Positions 27,268 to 36,411 of a stretch of DNA of 58,333 bases are shown in pieces. Made by a program: the position numbers and the translations under genes. Numbering within the stretch: the first letter of the stretch is position 1; the number at the start of each line of letters is the position of its first letter. The notes under the pieces were generated by a model. It did no database searches, had not been told where the DNA came from, and worked only from the letters and a program-made list of their open reading frames with translations. The stretch lies in NCBI GenBank assembly GCA_021788625.1, contig JAJYKL010000015.1:1-58333 (forward strand). The letters run 5' to 3'. Source of the stretch: Chloroflexota bacterium. Lineage in GTDB: Bacteria > Chloroflexota > Anaerolineae > J036 > Brachytrichaceae.

Positions 27268-30200
27268 TCATTTCTTATCCGTTTGCTTGGTATCTCCATC
27301 ACTCAAACCGTCCAGGTGATGGCTCTCATTAGGGGTCTTACCATCCCCTGAAGCACCGGTACCGGCAGTGCCATCCTGATGGTCCGGCACGGTCTCATTT
27401 CCACCAGCGGGTACTGCTCCATTACCAGGCGCTTCAGCTCCAGCCGGCTTTTTACCAATGACCACCGATACCATTCTGGAAGGATCAGCCTTCCCCACGT
27501 CCTCGAGCTTGGGAATCGAAGCCATTAAGGTTTCGAGCTCCTTCTGCCAGTCGGGTGCCTGTTCTGCCGGCTGCACCGAGGTCACTGCAGTAGCGATTGC
27601 AGCACCTACCGCAGGTGCACTGGGCACTCCTTGCTGCGGTTCGGCTTCGCCCTTGATCGCTGCGTTAAGCGCTGTCAGATCCGAAGCAAAATAGCTCCAT
27701 CTGGCTCCGGTTGGGTAAGCGCCTTTGATCGCTCGTACCAGCTGTGCATACTGCGCATCGCTCCCTGCCCGGCCTTCCACGAACGGCATGGCCATTTGGA
27801 CCATTGCGGCGCTGACTGCCTTCACCATAAAGCCACGCCCAGGTGGGAGTTCCTTGTTGAGGGAGAACGAGGCACGTATACCCATATAGCGTACCGCCTC
27901 AAAGTCGCTAAATACGTACGAATAGCGTGAACTCTCGGCGCGCTTGCGTAATTCGTCCATTCCACCGCGCATGCCATTAATCGTGCCACACAGGACCAGA
28001 TGCAAATTCTTCCCTTTGCCGATCTCATTTAGCGAAGCGAGTGGGCGGTTACCTCGGTTAAGCGGCTCGATGTCATCGTAATGGTCCACCAGGACAAAAA
28101 TATGGCGCCGCTGATTATTCTGGGCCTGAAACACGTCTGGGTGGCCCTGCAATCGGCCAATCACTTCTTCGTCGTATTCGGCGCGCAAGCGTTTGGCAAC
28201 CTCGTCCATTTCTTTAGCCGTGGAGACAGTAGCCAGAACGTGTGGCAGGTTGTCCAGCCGCGTACTGGGGTCGATCGAGCCGTCGGCAGATGCAGACGTA
28301 CCATCGACTCCAAAGTTATAAAACCGACGCGATGGGTCTGATGGATCAATTAAAATGAGAGCTACTTGCTCCGGTGAATAACAATGCGCAAGAGCCAGAG
28401 TCAGTGCGCGCATGGTAGTCGTCTTTCCAGTGACGGGTGGCCCCATTATTATCCAATGCGGCCCCTTTGCTGCCAACTCGACCATCAATGCTTCGCGGTC
28501 AAGGTCGTTGATTCCCAAAGGCACGCTAATTCTCACTCCACCATGACCTAAGGGCGGCAGTAGATTGGCAATCTCCACGAACTTAGCCAGCGGCTCAACC
28601 GGCCGCGCGCGCTTCTGCTTTAGGGATGCATCTTCCGATTCAAGCTTGCCCCACGCCGTCGCCATACGCTGCACCAATATTCGGTAATAATCGACCTGGT
28701 CAGTTGGATCGCTACTGAGCGGAATACCGGTATGAAACTCAAGCGGCGTAGGTTTATCGTCCACCAGTCCGGTGCAGATTCCGCGTCCTGGCACATCGTT
28801 GATGCGTGGTGAGCCACGGCCGATGATGGTCATATAGTCAAGCGGATCAGACTGAGCAAAGGTGATACGTTGATTTAGCAGGCTGAATAACTTCCCGGAG
28901 ATATCGCCCAATAAGGAAGCGGTAAGAACGAAGTACACTCCAAAGGAACGCCCATCGCGTACTAAAGACATAATGTCCGGTAGATATTTATCGTACGACT
29001 CCCGAAACTCGATTGCATTATCAACAACCACAACGATTGCCTGCATGGGATTCTGTGGATTCTTCGCGTTATAGTCGTCGAGCGAGTCGTATGCTTGCAA
29101 CCTCTGCTGGCGGTCGTCGATAAAGTTGCGGATCATGCGCATAAATCGCTCAACCCGCTCTTCCTCATTTGTTTCCACAATGCCACCGACGTGTGGCAAG
29201 GCACGCAGCGCCTTCAAGCCACCACGCCCAAAGTCCAATATATAGATATGCAACTCGTCGGGACGATGTTGGGCGGCCAGCGCGATCAACAGAGACTTCA
29301 CAAAAGTGGTCTTACCTCGACCACTTGCGCCAAACACAATTAACGGGTCACCGGTCAGGTCGACATTCAACAACCTCTGTTCAGCCAGATGCGTGTTATC
29401 GATGATTCCTATATTGGCGTTTACTGGCAATGGTTTAGTCCAATCGTGGGCTTCCCATAGCGGCTGGGCATCTTCGTCCGTCATCCAGGCAGCTACGGCG
29501 GGGTTGATCACGATCTCATTACCCAGTTTGCCTTTCTGAATGTATTCTGCGTTGACCGGCAGATTCATCGGCAGCTTCTCGGGCAAGGGACTGGGCCATG
29601 GCTTAAACTGCTTTGCGATATTTTGTCGTTTTGCTTCCACTGCCATGACACCGACCAGCCAGCCCAATAACGAACGGGGGGGATCCGTCGTCTCCAGTGC
29701 ATCGAGGATCTCCTCGGTCTTGTACTGCGGATCGGGGCGTGTATCATCATAGGGTGCCCCGCTGTACGCTACCTGAATTTCCATCATGTTGCCACCGCCC
29801 ACCTGCACATAGCCACGGCCAGGAATGGCGGGTAGAGTTGCGGCATCGGGACACCCGATCATTTCCTTGCTGTCGTCTGTCGTTTCCACGCGTAGAGCAA
29901 GGCGGTACTTCATGTTTGCGCGCATCTGGTCTGTGACGGCGCCTGTTGGGCGTTGCGTGGCCAGTAGCAGTGAAACGCCAAAGGAACGGCCCAGCCGAGT
30001 GATTGACTCGAACTTTTGCTTGTAGTCCGGATTCTGCATCACCATCTCGGCAAACTCATCGACAATGATGAACAGATGCGGGAATGTCCTGGGAAACGGC
30101 GAGTCAGGCTTCAGGGAGGGTATCACCTTCTTGCGGTAATCCACCAGATCAGCCACGCCAGCTTTAGCCAGGATGTCGGATCGCCGGTTCATCTCCGCAT

Positions 30201-33200
30201 TGATGGCAGTGAAGATACGTTCCACGGCATTGCCTTCCAGGTTTGTTGCCAGGTCCACTGCATGCGGTAGCTTTCGGAACGGTTCAATCGTTGGGCCACC
30301 TTTGTAATCTATCAAAACGAAATTCACGATCCGCGGGTCGTACTTAATGCACAACGAGGCAATGAGTGTCTGTAACATCTCCGATTTGCCGGACCCGGTG
30401 GTTCCAGCCGCCATACCATGGACCCCGTCGCCCCCCGCTTTGGCGTTGAAGATCATGGTGCGGATTTCTTTGCTGCTAACTAGTCCCAAAGGAGCACTTA
30501 GCCATTCCTGGTTCGCCTGTTGCATGCTGCGCCGCCAGTTCGCGGCGATATCCAGATCACCGATGCGATCCATGCGCTTGCCTTTTGCTAGTTGCATCAT
30601 TTCCAGTAATGTAATTGCCTTGGGGATTTCTGCACTGGGTCGTTTGCCGCCCGCTGCAGCCCACGCCGTGTCCATGCGCTCGGCGATGCGAGTGAAAGGA
30701 TCTTTTTCTGCACCCATCACAGGCGTGGCAATATGAAACTCGAGTGGCTGGCCGTCCAAATTGACCAGCCCGCGTCCGGGCACATTCATCAGCGACAGAG
30801 CGCCCTTCCCCACTATCTCACTATAGGCTGTGGCATCAGCCAGTGTGAACGTGAGACGTTGACCGAACAGGTTATAGAGTTTGGTGGGTACGTCGCTTAA
30901 CTGGTTGGCCGTAATAACAAAATAAATGCCGAATTGTCTGCCGTCACGCACCAGTGTGATCAGGTCACCAAACATGGATTCATAGTTTTCGCGGAATTCG
31001 GCAAAGTTGTCGATCGCGATGACAACGGAGGGGAACATCACCTCCGGGTTGTCTTTGTGTTGCGCGTTATAGTCGGCCAGCGAAGCATAGTGCGACAGGC
31101 GATCCTGCCGCTCATTCATCAAGCCCCGCACCATGCGGAACAACGCTGCGACACGGTCAGGCTGGCTGGCATCAATGCTGGCGCCGCAGTGCGGCATCCG
31201 GCTGACTGCGCGGAGACCACCTCGTCCAAAGTCCAGCAGATAAATGTTTACTTCTGAAGGAGACCGCACCGCAGCCAGTGCGAAAAGCAGGCTCTTGACG
31301 AGCGTGCTCTTTCCCCGACCGCTAGAGCCAAAGACGACTATGGGGTCGCCTCCCATATCCACGATCAGGCGGCGCTGGGACGAGTGGAACGGATCATCGG
31401 CCAGCCCGATTGCCACCTTCATGGGTAATGGCGACTCCCAGTTGTGAGGTTGCCACAACCCATGCTTGATAAAGTCAGCCGGTACCGTCAGTTCTTCATC
31501 GGCCCACGAAGCCAGCGCAGGGCTGAGCACGATGCTGTCTTCCTTCATTTCAGGGAGATAGGATGCATCAACTGGCTGATTTATAGGGAGTTTCTCAGGG
31601 AGTGGATCAGGCCAGGGCTTAAACTGCTTGGGGATGTTCTGTTTTTTAGCTTCTGCCGCAAGCGTTCCTACCAGCCAGCCTAGTAGCGACCTGGGCGGAT
31701 CGCCAACTTTTTCCAGTGCAACGAGTACTTCGTTCGATGGGTATGCTGGATCGCTATCAAACTGGTTATAAGGCGCTCCACTCCAGGCGACCTGCACCTC
31801 GGTGAGCAGGTCGGTGCCTGCCTGCACATAGCCACGCCCGGCAATCTGTGGCAGGCGCGCCGCGTCGGGTTTTTTCAGTAGTTCCTTGCTATCTTCCGGC
31901 GTCTCCATTCTCAATGCAATGCGGAACTTCATGTTGGCACGCATCTGATCGGTGACAACCCCAGTGGGACGCTGTGTGGCCAGTAGTAGTGAGACACCGA
32001 ACGAGCGGCCTAACCGCGTGATGGACTCAAACTTTTGCTTATATTCTGGATTCTGCGACACCATCTCGGCGAATTCATCCACGATGATGAACAGATGCGG
32101 GAAGGTTAAGGGGAGGGGCGAATCGGGTTTTAGTGACGGGATTACCTTCTTGCGATATTCCACCAGATCGGAGACTCCTGCCTTGGCCAAGATGTCGGAC
32201 CGCCGGTTCATCTCCGCATTAATGGCGATAAAAATACGCTCCACCGCATTACCCTGCAGGTTGGTCGCCATGTCCACGACGTGCGGTAGCTTACGGAACG
32301 GTTCGATGGTGGGGCCACCCTTATAGTCGATGAGCACAAAATTCACGATTCGGGGATCGTAACGAATAGCCATTGCGGCAATCAATGTTTGCAGCATTTC
32401 GGACTTGCCAGACCCGGTCGTGCCGGCCGCCATGCCGTGTACGCCGTCGGCCTGCGCCTGAAAAACCATCATGCGGAGGTCTTTACTGCTGATAAGCCCA
32501 AGCCACGCGCGCAGCCATTCCTGGTTGGCTGGCTGCATGCTGCGCTGCCACTTTCCTATAATGTCCAGGTCACTGATCTTCTTGACTGGCTTGGCGTCCG
32601 CCAGCTCGAACATATCGAGTAAGGTTAGCGAACGCGGCAACTCCGCGCTGGGACGCTTACCACCCATCGCTGTCCATACGCGTTCCATGCGCTGGCTGAG
32701 AAGCTGGTACGGATCAATCTGATCGCTCCCCGGAACAGCCACGTCCTGCCTGCCTGGCATCCCGATCTGAAATTCCAGCGGCAGCGGTTTCTCGCCTTCT
32801 TTTATCGCAATAGCAATGAGCCCCCGTCCCGGAACATTGTCAAAGTTACGAGCCCCTGGGCCAACAATTTCGCTATACTGAGCACGATCGTTTTGTGTGA
32901 GTGTTAGGCGCTGGGTGAACAGAGTGAATAGCTTCCCCGGCAGATCGTTAATGACGGTTGCTGTGACGATGAAGTACATGCCGAATGCGCGTCCATCACG
33001 TACCAAAGCCATAAATTCCGGCAACAGGTGCTCATAGCTTTCCTTGAACTCGGCAAAGTTCTCAACCACCACGACAATCTCGGGCAGTACGTTTTGCGGG
33101 TTTTTGGCATTGTGATCTGCAAGCGATGCGTACTTGGCCAGGCGTTCCTGCCGTTCGTTGATGAAGTTGCGCAGCATACGCATGAGTTGCTCAACGCGCG

Positions 33201-36096
33201 CGGCTTCACTTGCGTCCACGGCTGCGCCCAGGTGTGGCAGGGCACTGACGGCTTTCAGGCCGCCGCGCCCAAAATCAAAGGCATACATGTGCAAAGAATC
33301 GGGTGAGCGTTGAGCACCCAGCGCAACCAGCAGCGTTTTTAGGAAGACCTTCTTGCCTCGGCCTGCACCTCGTAACAGCACAATGGGCTCGCCCGATACA
33401 TCCAGCTTTAAAATCCGCTGTTCCGCTTTATATGGATTGTCCACAAAGCCAATTTCCGCAGTTAAAGGCAGGGGATTCTTCCAATCGTAGGGTTTCCACA
33501 ACGGCTTCTCATCGTTGTTATCCAGCCATGTACTTACGTTTTCATTAATCACCACGGCGCCATCTACGGTCGTACGCTCTGTATTCAAAAAACGAGCATC
33601 CACTGGAGACGTAAGCGATAGAAACTCGGGCAATGGCTCAGGCCATGGTTTAGTCTGCTTTGGAACATCCTCACGCTGGGCACGGATGGCCGCCACGCCT
33701 ACCATCCAGTCGAGCACTGTCTTGGGCGTCTCGCCAGGTTTCATACCCAGGGCTTCAGCCACTTCCGTGGCAGAATACTTTGGTGCGTCCGATGACTTAG
33801 CTGTGGGCAGCACTTCGTCATCCAGCCAAATAACATCCTTCAAGGCAACCGTGCGGTCGTCGCTGTAGCTTCCTCCAGCCCAGGCGACCTGGATCGTGGT
33901 CATGAGTTCGTTGCCGCTCTGAATATAACCGCGCCCGCCGATGTTGGGCAGGAATGCTGCATCCGGTGAGCTGAGCAGTTCCTTGCTATCGTCTGGTGTT
34001 TCTACACGCAGACAGATACGGAATTTCATGTTGGCGCGCATCTGATCCGATACAACACCCGCAGGTCGCTGCGTAGCCAGAATGAGCGTCACACCGAAGG
34101 AGCGTCCCAGGCGTGTGATCGACTCGAATTGCCGTTTATATTCCGGATTGGCCGTGATCATCTCTGCAAACTCGTCCACGACGATAAAAAGGTGTGGGAA
34201 TGTGCGCGGGCGTGGATCGTCTGGCTTTAACCTTGGGGCTACATCAGAACGATACTTCACCAGGTCGCTGACTCCGCTCTTGGCCAGTAGCGATGCTCGC
34301 TGTTCCATTACAGCCTGGATGGCGACGAACATGCGCTCCACTGCGCTGCCCTGTAAATTGGTGAGAATGTCTACTACATGAGGGAGCTTGCGGAACGGTT
34401 CGAACGCTGAGCCGCCTTTATAGTCCACCAGCACGAAATTGACAATCCGTGGGTCATACTTTACGGCCAGTCCCGCAATCATCGTCATGAGCAGTTCGGA
34501 CTTACCAGATCCCGTGGTGCCCGCGATCATGCCATGCACGCCATCGCCGCCTTCCTTGGCCGAAAACACAAGCGTGCGCACGTCTTTCATGCTAAGCATA
34601 CCAAGCGGTACCGATAACCATTCCTGGTTCTTGGGTACCAGACTGTGCTCCCAGTGCTCTTTGTATGGGATTTTGTCGATGGTGTCGATTTTTGTCTGCT
34701 CCACCACCGACTCCATCTGTAGCATGGTGACCGATCTCGGGACATCAGCGCCGAAGGGCCGAACCAGGTCCAGTCTTCGCAAAAGCGCGGCGAATTTCTG
34801 CTTGGCATCTGCCGTATTGAGTTGATCGGCATCGCCCAGATAGCGGGGTGAGTTCATACCCACTTCGGTATAACGAAACACAACGCGCTCGCCAACCGAA
34901 GCCGCCTCAACCATCGCCAGGCAATCGCTCGGTACATGGGCTGCGTCATTGGCCAGGAAAATGACGGCTGCGCCAAGTACCGGTCCACTCTTTAGAATGG
35001 TGGCCACCGCAGCCTCGGCAGCTACGTCCTTCAGCGGTGAGTCAGCCGGCATATCGCCCAGAATGTCAACGACAACAACCAGGAAGGGTAGCGTGACGTC
35101 AGTCTTCTTTTCTTTATCGCCAGTGTCACGTAGACGGATCTGGCGTTGATCGAGTTCTTTCTTTATACGCCGCCAGAATGCAGCAACCTTCTCTTTTTCA
35201 CCGGCAAAGCAAAGCTGGTCATATTCTTTCGGCCGCGAGTCTTCGTCGTCGCCGATGTTGCGCGTAAAGCAGTGCGGCATCCATTCTGCCCACTCCCAAC
35301 CAGCATGCGCTTGAGGGTAACCAATGGCATAGACTCGTGTATCCTGCGAGGAGTGGAACGCCATATAACTCGCCAGCATCGCACGTGCGTAGTCCGAGAC
35401 GTTCGTCGTGTTCTTGCCATAGATGCCAATCGAGTGACGCGCTGGGATCGTCGTCTCCGTCTGTCCGGGCGCCATATAGGGCTTAAGAGGCACGGACACC
35501 GGTGCATCGGTGAGGACTCGTGAGTCCTCAGCCAGTCGGCGCGCGTCCTTCATCAGCGGGCTTTCGTCGACTTCTTCCCCACCACTGGTTTTGTAAATCA
35601 CCGTTGAGGGACGACTGCCTACACCGAGCCGCACAGCACCGAAGTCACTATCGGTTGACCGGCGTTCCCACAAGCGCGAACCAAATCGGCTGGTTTCCTT
35701 GCGCGCAGCAATGTCAAGCACCGTTTCAATACTCGGGTAGTTATAGTGGTAATAGATACGCTGCGTGCTATGTGAGCGCTCCATATCCTGGCGCATCTGT
35801 AACAGCAAGGCCCGATATGCTTTTTCCTTGCTTGCCTGCTCTTTTTTATCCTTAGCGCTTTGATATAACGATACGCCGACAGATGCCACCACGGCCAGTG
35901 CCATCGGTATCATCATGGCTACGTTGCCAGTGCCCGTGGTGAAAAGAAACCCCGCAACTGAGATGATTGGAAGTAATGTCGATATCAGCGTTGTCGCACT
36001 GTTCTTCTCTGCGGTGGGTGGTTTCGGTAGCTCTATCTCGCCAAAAGGCAACTCGGGTTGTATACGAGGCGGCCTTTCAATGTATTCTATAGCCAT
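27268..36096 (-). CDS. essC: giant EssC/EccC-type FtsK/SpoIIIE ATPase with seven P-loop modules
   Basis: This is the motor ATPase of a type VII-like secretion system: 2942 residues, about twice the usual 1300-1500. Two N-terminal membrane helices (about 37-54, 59-78) precede the ATPases. P-loop lysines: D1 modules K532, K1231, K1904 (each GTTGSGKSE); D2 modules K915 (GAGRGKK, Ser/Thr lost), K1596 (GSSGRGKS), K2262 (GASGRGKT); terminal D3 K2558 (GPPVTGKT). Three tandem D1-D2 cassettes of about 700, 671 and 664 residues are thus followed by one D3, then a Gly/Asp-rich tail (about 2800-2942). Each D1 keeps Walker B VDEFAEM and LATQRP. D2 modules read ENF, DNF or DNA there, lacking the Glu; D3 reads DHY. 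There is no FHA domain, unlike Firmicutes EssC. It heads the run yukD/FHA - VWA/FHA - PP2C - VWA/FHA x2 on the same strand. Confidence 0.95.
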   Translation of the reverse strand: MAIEYIERPPRIQPELPFGEIELPKPPTAEKNSATTLISTLLPIISVAGFLFTTGTGNVAMMIPMALAVVASVGVSLYQSAKDKKEQASKEKAYRALLLQMRQDMERSHSTQRIYYHYNYPSIETVLDIAARKETSRFGSRLWERRSTDSDFGAVRLGVGSRPSTVIYKTSGGEEVDESPLMKDARRLAEDSRVLTDAPVSVPLKPYMAPGQTETTIPARHSIGIYGKNTTNVSDYARAMLASYMAFHSSQDTRVYAIGYPQAHAGWEWAEWMPHCFTRNIGDDEDSRPKEYDQLCFAGEKEKVAAFWRRIKKELDQRQIRLRDTGDKEKKTDVTLPFLVVVVDILGDMPADSPLKDVAAEAAVATILKSGPVLGAAVIFLANDAAHVPSDCLAMVEAASVGERVVFRYTEVGMNSPRYLGDADQLNTADAKQKFAALLRRLDLVRPFGADVPRSVTMLQMESVVEQTKIDTIDKIPYKEHWEHSLVPKNQEWLSVPLGMLSMKDVRTLVFSAKEGGDGVHGMIAGTTGSGKSELLMTMIAGLAVKYDPRIVNFVLVDYKGGSAFEPFRKLPHVVDILTNLQGSAVERMFVAIQAVMEQRASLLAKSGVSDLVKYRSDVAPRLKPDDPRPRTFPHLFIVVDEFAEMITANPEYKRQFESITRLGRSFGVTLILATQRPAGVVSDQMRANMKFRICLRVETPDDSKELLSSPDAAFLPNIGGRGYIQSGNELMTTIQVAWAGGSYSDDRTVALKDVIWLDDEVLPTAKSSDAPKYSATEVAEALGMKPGETPKTVLDWMVGVAAIRAQREDVPKQTKPWPEPLPEFLSLTSPVDARFLNTERTTVDGAVVINENVSTWLDNNDEKPLWKPYDWKNPLPLTAEIGFVDNPYKAEQRILKLDVSGEPIVLLRGAGRGKKVFLKTLLVALGAQRSPDSLHMYAFDFGRGGLKAVSALPHLGAAVDASEAARVEQLMRMLRNFINERQERLAKYASLADHNAKNPQNVLPEIVVVVENFAEFKESYEHLLPEFMALVRDGRAFGMYFIVTATVINDLPGKLFTLFTQRLTLTQNDRAQYSEIVGPGARNFDNVPGRGLIAIAIKEGEKPLPLEFQIGMPGRQDVAVPGSDQIDPYQLLSQRMERVWTAMGGKRPSAELPRSLTLLDMFELADAKPVKKISDLDIIGKWQRSMQPANQEWLRAWLGLISSKDLRMMVFQAQADGVHGMAAGTTGSGKSEMLQTLIAAMAIRYDPRIVNFVLIDYKGGPTIEPFRKLPHVVDMATNLQGNAVERIFIAINAEMNRRSDILAKAGVSDLVEYRKKVIPSLKPDSPLPLTFPHLFIIVDEFAEMVSQNPEYKQKFESITRLGRSFGVSLLLATQRPTGVVTDQMRANMKFRIALRMETPEDSKELLKKPDAARLPQIAGRGYVQAGTDLLTEVQVAWSGAPYNQFDSDPAYPSNEVLVALEKVGDPPRSLLGWLVGTLAAEAKKQNIPKQFKPWPDPLPEKLPINQPVDASYLPEMKEDSIVLSPALASWADEELTVPADFIKHGLWQPHNWESPLPMKVAIGLADDPFHSSQRRLIVDMGGDPIVVFGSSGRGKSTLVKSLLFALAAVRSPSEVNIYLLDFGRGGLRAVSRMPHCGASIDASQPDRVAALFRMVRGLMNERQDRLSHYASLADYNAQHKDNPEVMFPSVVIAIDNFAEFRENYESMFGDLITLVRDGRQFGIYFVITANQLSDVPTKLYNLFGQRLTFTLADATAYSEIVGKGALSLMNVPGRGLVNLDGQPLEFHIATPVMGAEKDPFTRIAERMDTAWAAAGGKRPSAEIPKAITLLEMMQLAKGKRMDRIGDLDIAANWRRSMQQANQEWLSAPLGLVSSKEIRTMIFNAKAGGDGVHGMAAGTTGSGKSEMLQTLIASLCIKYDPRIVNFVLIDYKGGPTIEPFRKLPHAVDLATNLEGNAVERIFTAINAEMNRRSDILAKAGVADLVDYRKKVIPSLKPDSPFPRTFPHLFIIVDEFAEMVMQNPDYKQKFESITRLGRSFGVSLLLATQRPTGAVTDQMRANMKYRLALRVETTDDSKEMIGCPDAATLPAIPGRGYVQVGGGNMMEIQVAYSGAPYDDTRPDPQYKTEEILDALETTDPPRSLLGWLVGVMAVEAKRQNIAKQFKPWPSPLPEKLPMNLPVNAEYIQKGKLGNEIVINPAVAAWMTDEDAQPLWEAHDWTKPLPVNANIGIIDNTHLAEQRLLNVDLTGDPLIVFGASGRGKTTFVKSLLIALAAQHRPDELHIYILDFGRGGLKALRALPHVGGIVETNEEERVERFMRMIRNFIDDRQQRLQAYDSLDDYNAKNPQNPMQAIVVVVDNAIEFRESYDKYLPDIMSLVRDGRSFGVYFVLTASLLGDISGKLFSLLNQRITFAQSDPLDYMTIIGRGSPRINDVPGRGICTGLVDDKPTPLEFHTGIPLSSDPTDQVDYYRILVQRMATAWGKLESEDASLKQKRARPVEPLAKFVEIANLLPPLGHGGVRISVPLGINDLDREALMVELAAKGPHWIIMGPPVTGKTTTMRALTLALAHCYSPEQVALILIDPSDPSRRFYNFGVDGTSASADGSIDPSTRLDNLPHVLATVSTAKEMDEVAKRLRAEYDEEVIGRLQGHPDVFQAQNNQRRHIFVLVDHYDDIEPLNRGNRPLASLNEIGKGKNLHLVLCGTINGMRGGMDELRKRAESSRYSYVFSDFEAVRYMGIRASFSLNKELPPGRGFMVKAVSAAMVQMAMPFVEGRAGSDAQYAQLVRAIKGAYPTGARWSYFASDLTALNAAIKGEAEPQQGVPSAPAVGAAIATAVTSVQPAEQAPDWQKELETLMASIPKLEDVGKADPSRMVSVVIGKKPAGAEAPGNGAVPAGGNETVPDHQDGTAGTGASGDGKTPNESHHLDGLSDGDTKQTDKK
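28546..30537 (-). repeat. essC internal cassette C (D1-D2)
   Basis: Residues about 1854-2517, with D1 K1904 and D2 K2262, followed directly by the single D3 module. The C end is set by analogy with cassette B and is approximate. Confidence 0.85.
30538..32550 (-). repeat. essC internal cassette B (D1-D2)
   Basis: Residues about 1183-1853, with D1 K1231 and D2 K1596. Its D1 is much closer to that of cassette C than to cassette A (long identical stretches around DYKGGPTIEPFRKLPH and FESITRLGRSFGVSLLLATQ), so B and C came from the later duplication. Confidence 0.85.
32551..34653 (-). repeat. essC internal cassette A (D1-D2)
   Basis: Residues about 482-1182, from the W-x-x-S-x-x-x-x-NQEWL entry motif through D1 (K532) and D2 (K915). 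It is the most diverged of the three cassettes; its D2 P-loop has Lys instead of Ser/Thr after the invariant Lys. Boundaries are approximate. Confidence 0.85.
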
Positions 36097-36411
36097 CGGA
36101 TCACGCCCTTATCGCCGGATGGTACTGCGCCCGTCAGATGATCTTGATTGGCGCGCACCAACTCCGGTGCCACTAGCTCCTATTCGCGTTAGTCAGGCTG
36201 AATCCGTTCATCCTGGCCCGTTTTAATGTTGACAGTGGTGTGTAGCCACTTAGAATAGGAGAATAACCTTGCCATATGACCCATGGTAAAACCGCACTGG
36301 GTGATAACATTGTGTCACCTTACAAAACCAGTGTCAAGGTAAGCCGGGAAGCCTCAAAGTTACGAAAGGTGCGCAAAACTCAACAGGTTTGGCACCAAAG
36401 CATGAGGATAC
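36097..36411. other. 315-base divergent regulatory region between essC and the pseudokinase gene
   Basis: It separates two divergent genes of the secretion island and contains no gene. It holds a good + strand promoter (36229-36256) and an imperfect inverted repeat, GGTGATA...TGTCACC (36300-36319), between that promoter and the pseudokinase start. No clear - strand promoter for essC was found. Confidence 0.5.
36229..36256 (+). promoter_or_regulatory. sigma70-type promoter TTGACA-N16-TAGAAT
   Basis: A perfect -35 (TTGACA, 36229-36234) and a 5/6 -10 (TAGAAT, 36251-36256) are 16 bases apart, about 155 bases before the pseudokinase ATG. It is the best promoter match seen in the window and faces the pseudokinase gene. 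Confidence 0.6.

Noticed and set aside
28546-34653. Assembly duplication as the cause of the essC repeats
   Set aside because: The three cassettes differ at many residues, including P-loop and Walker B positions, and the frame is intact, so they are real diverged copies.
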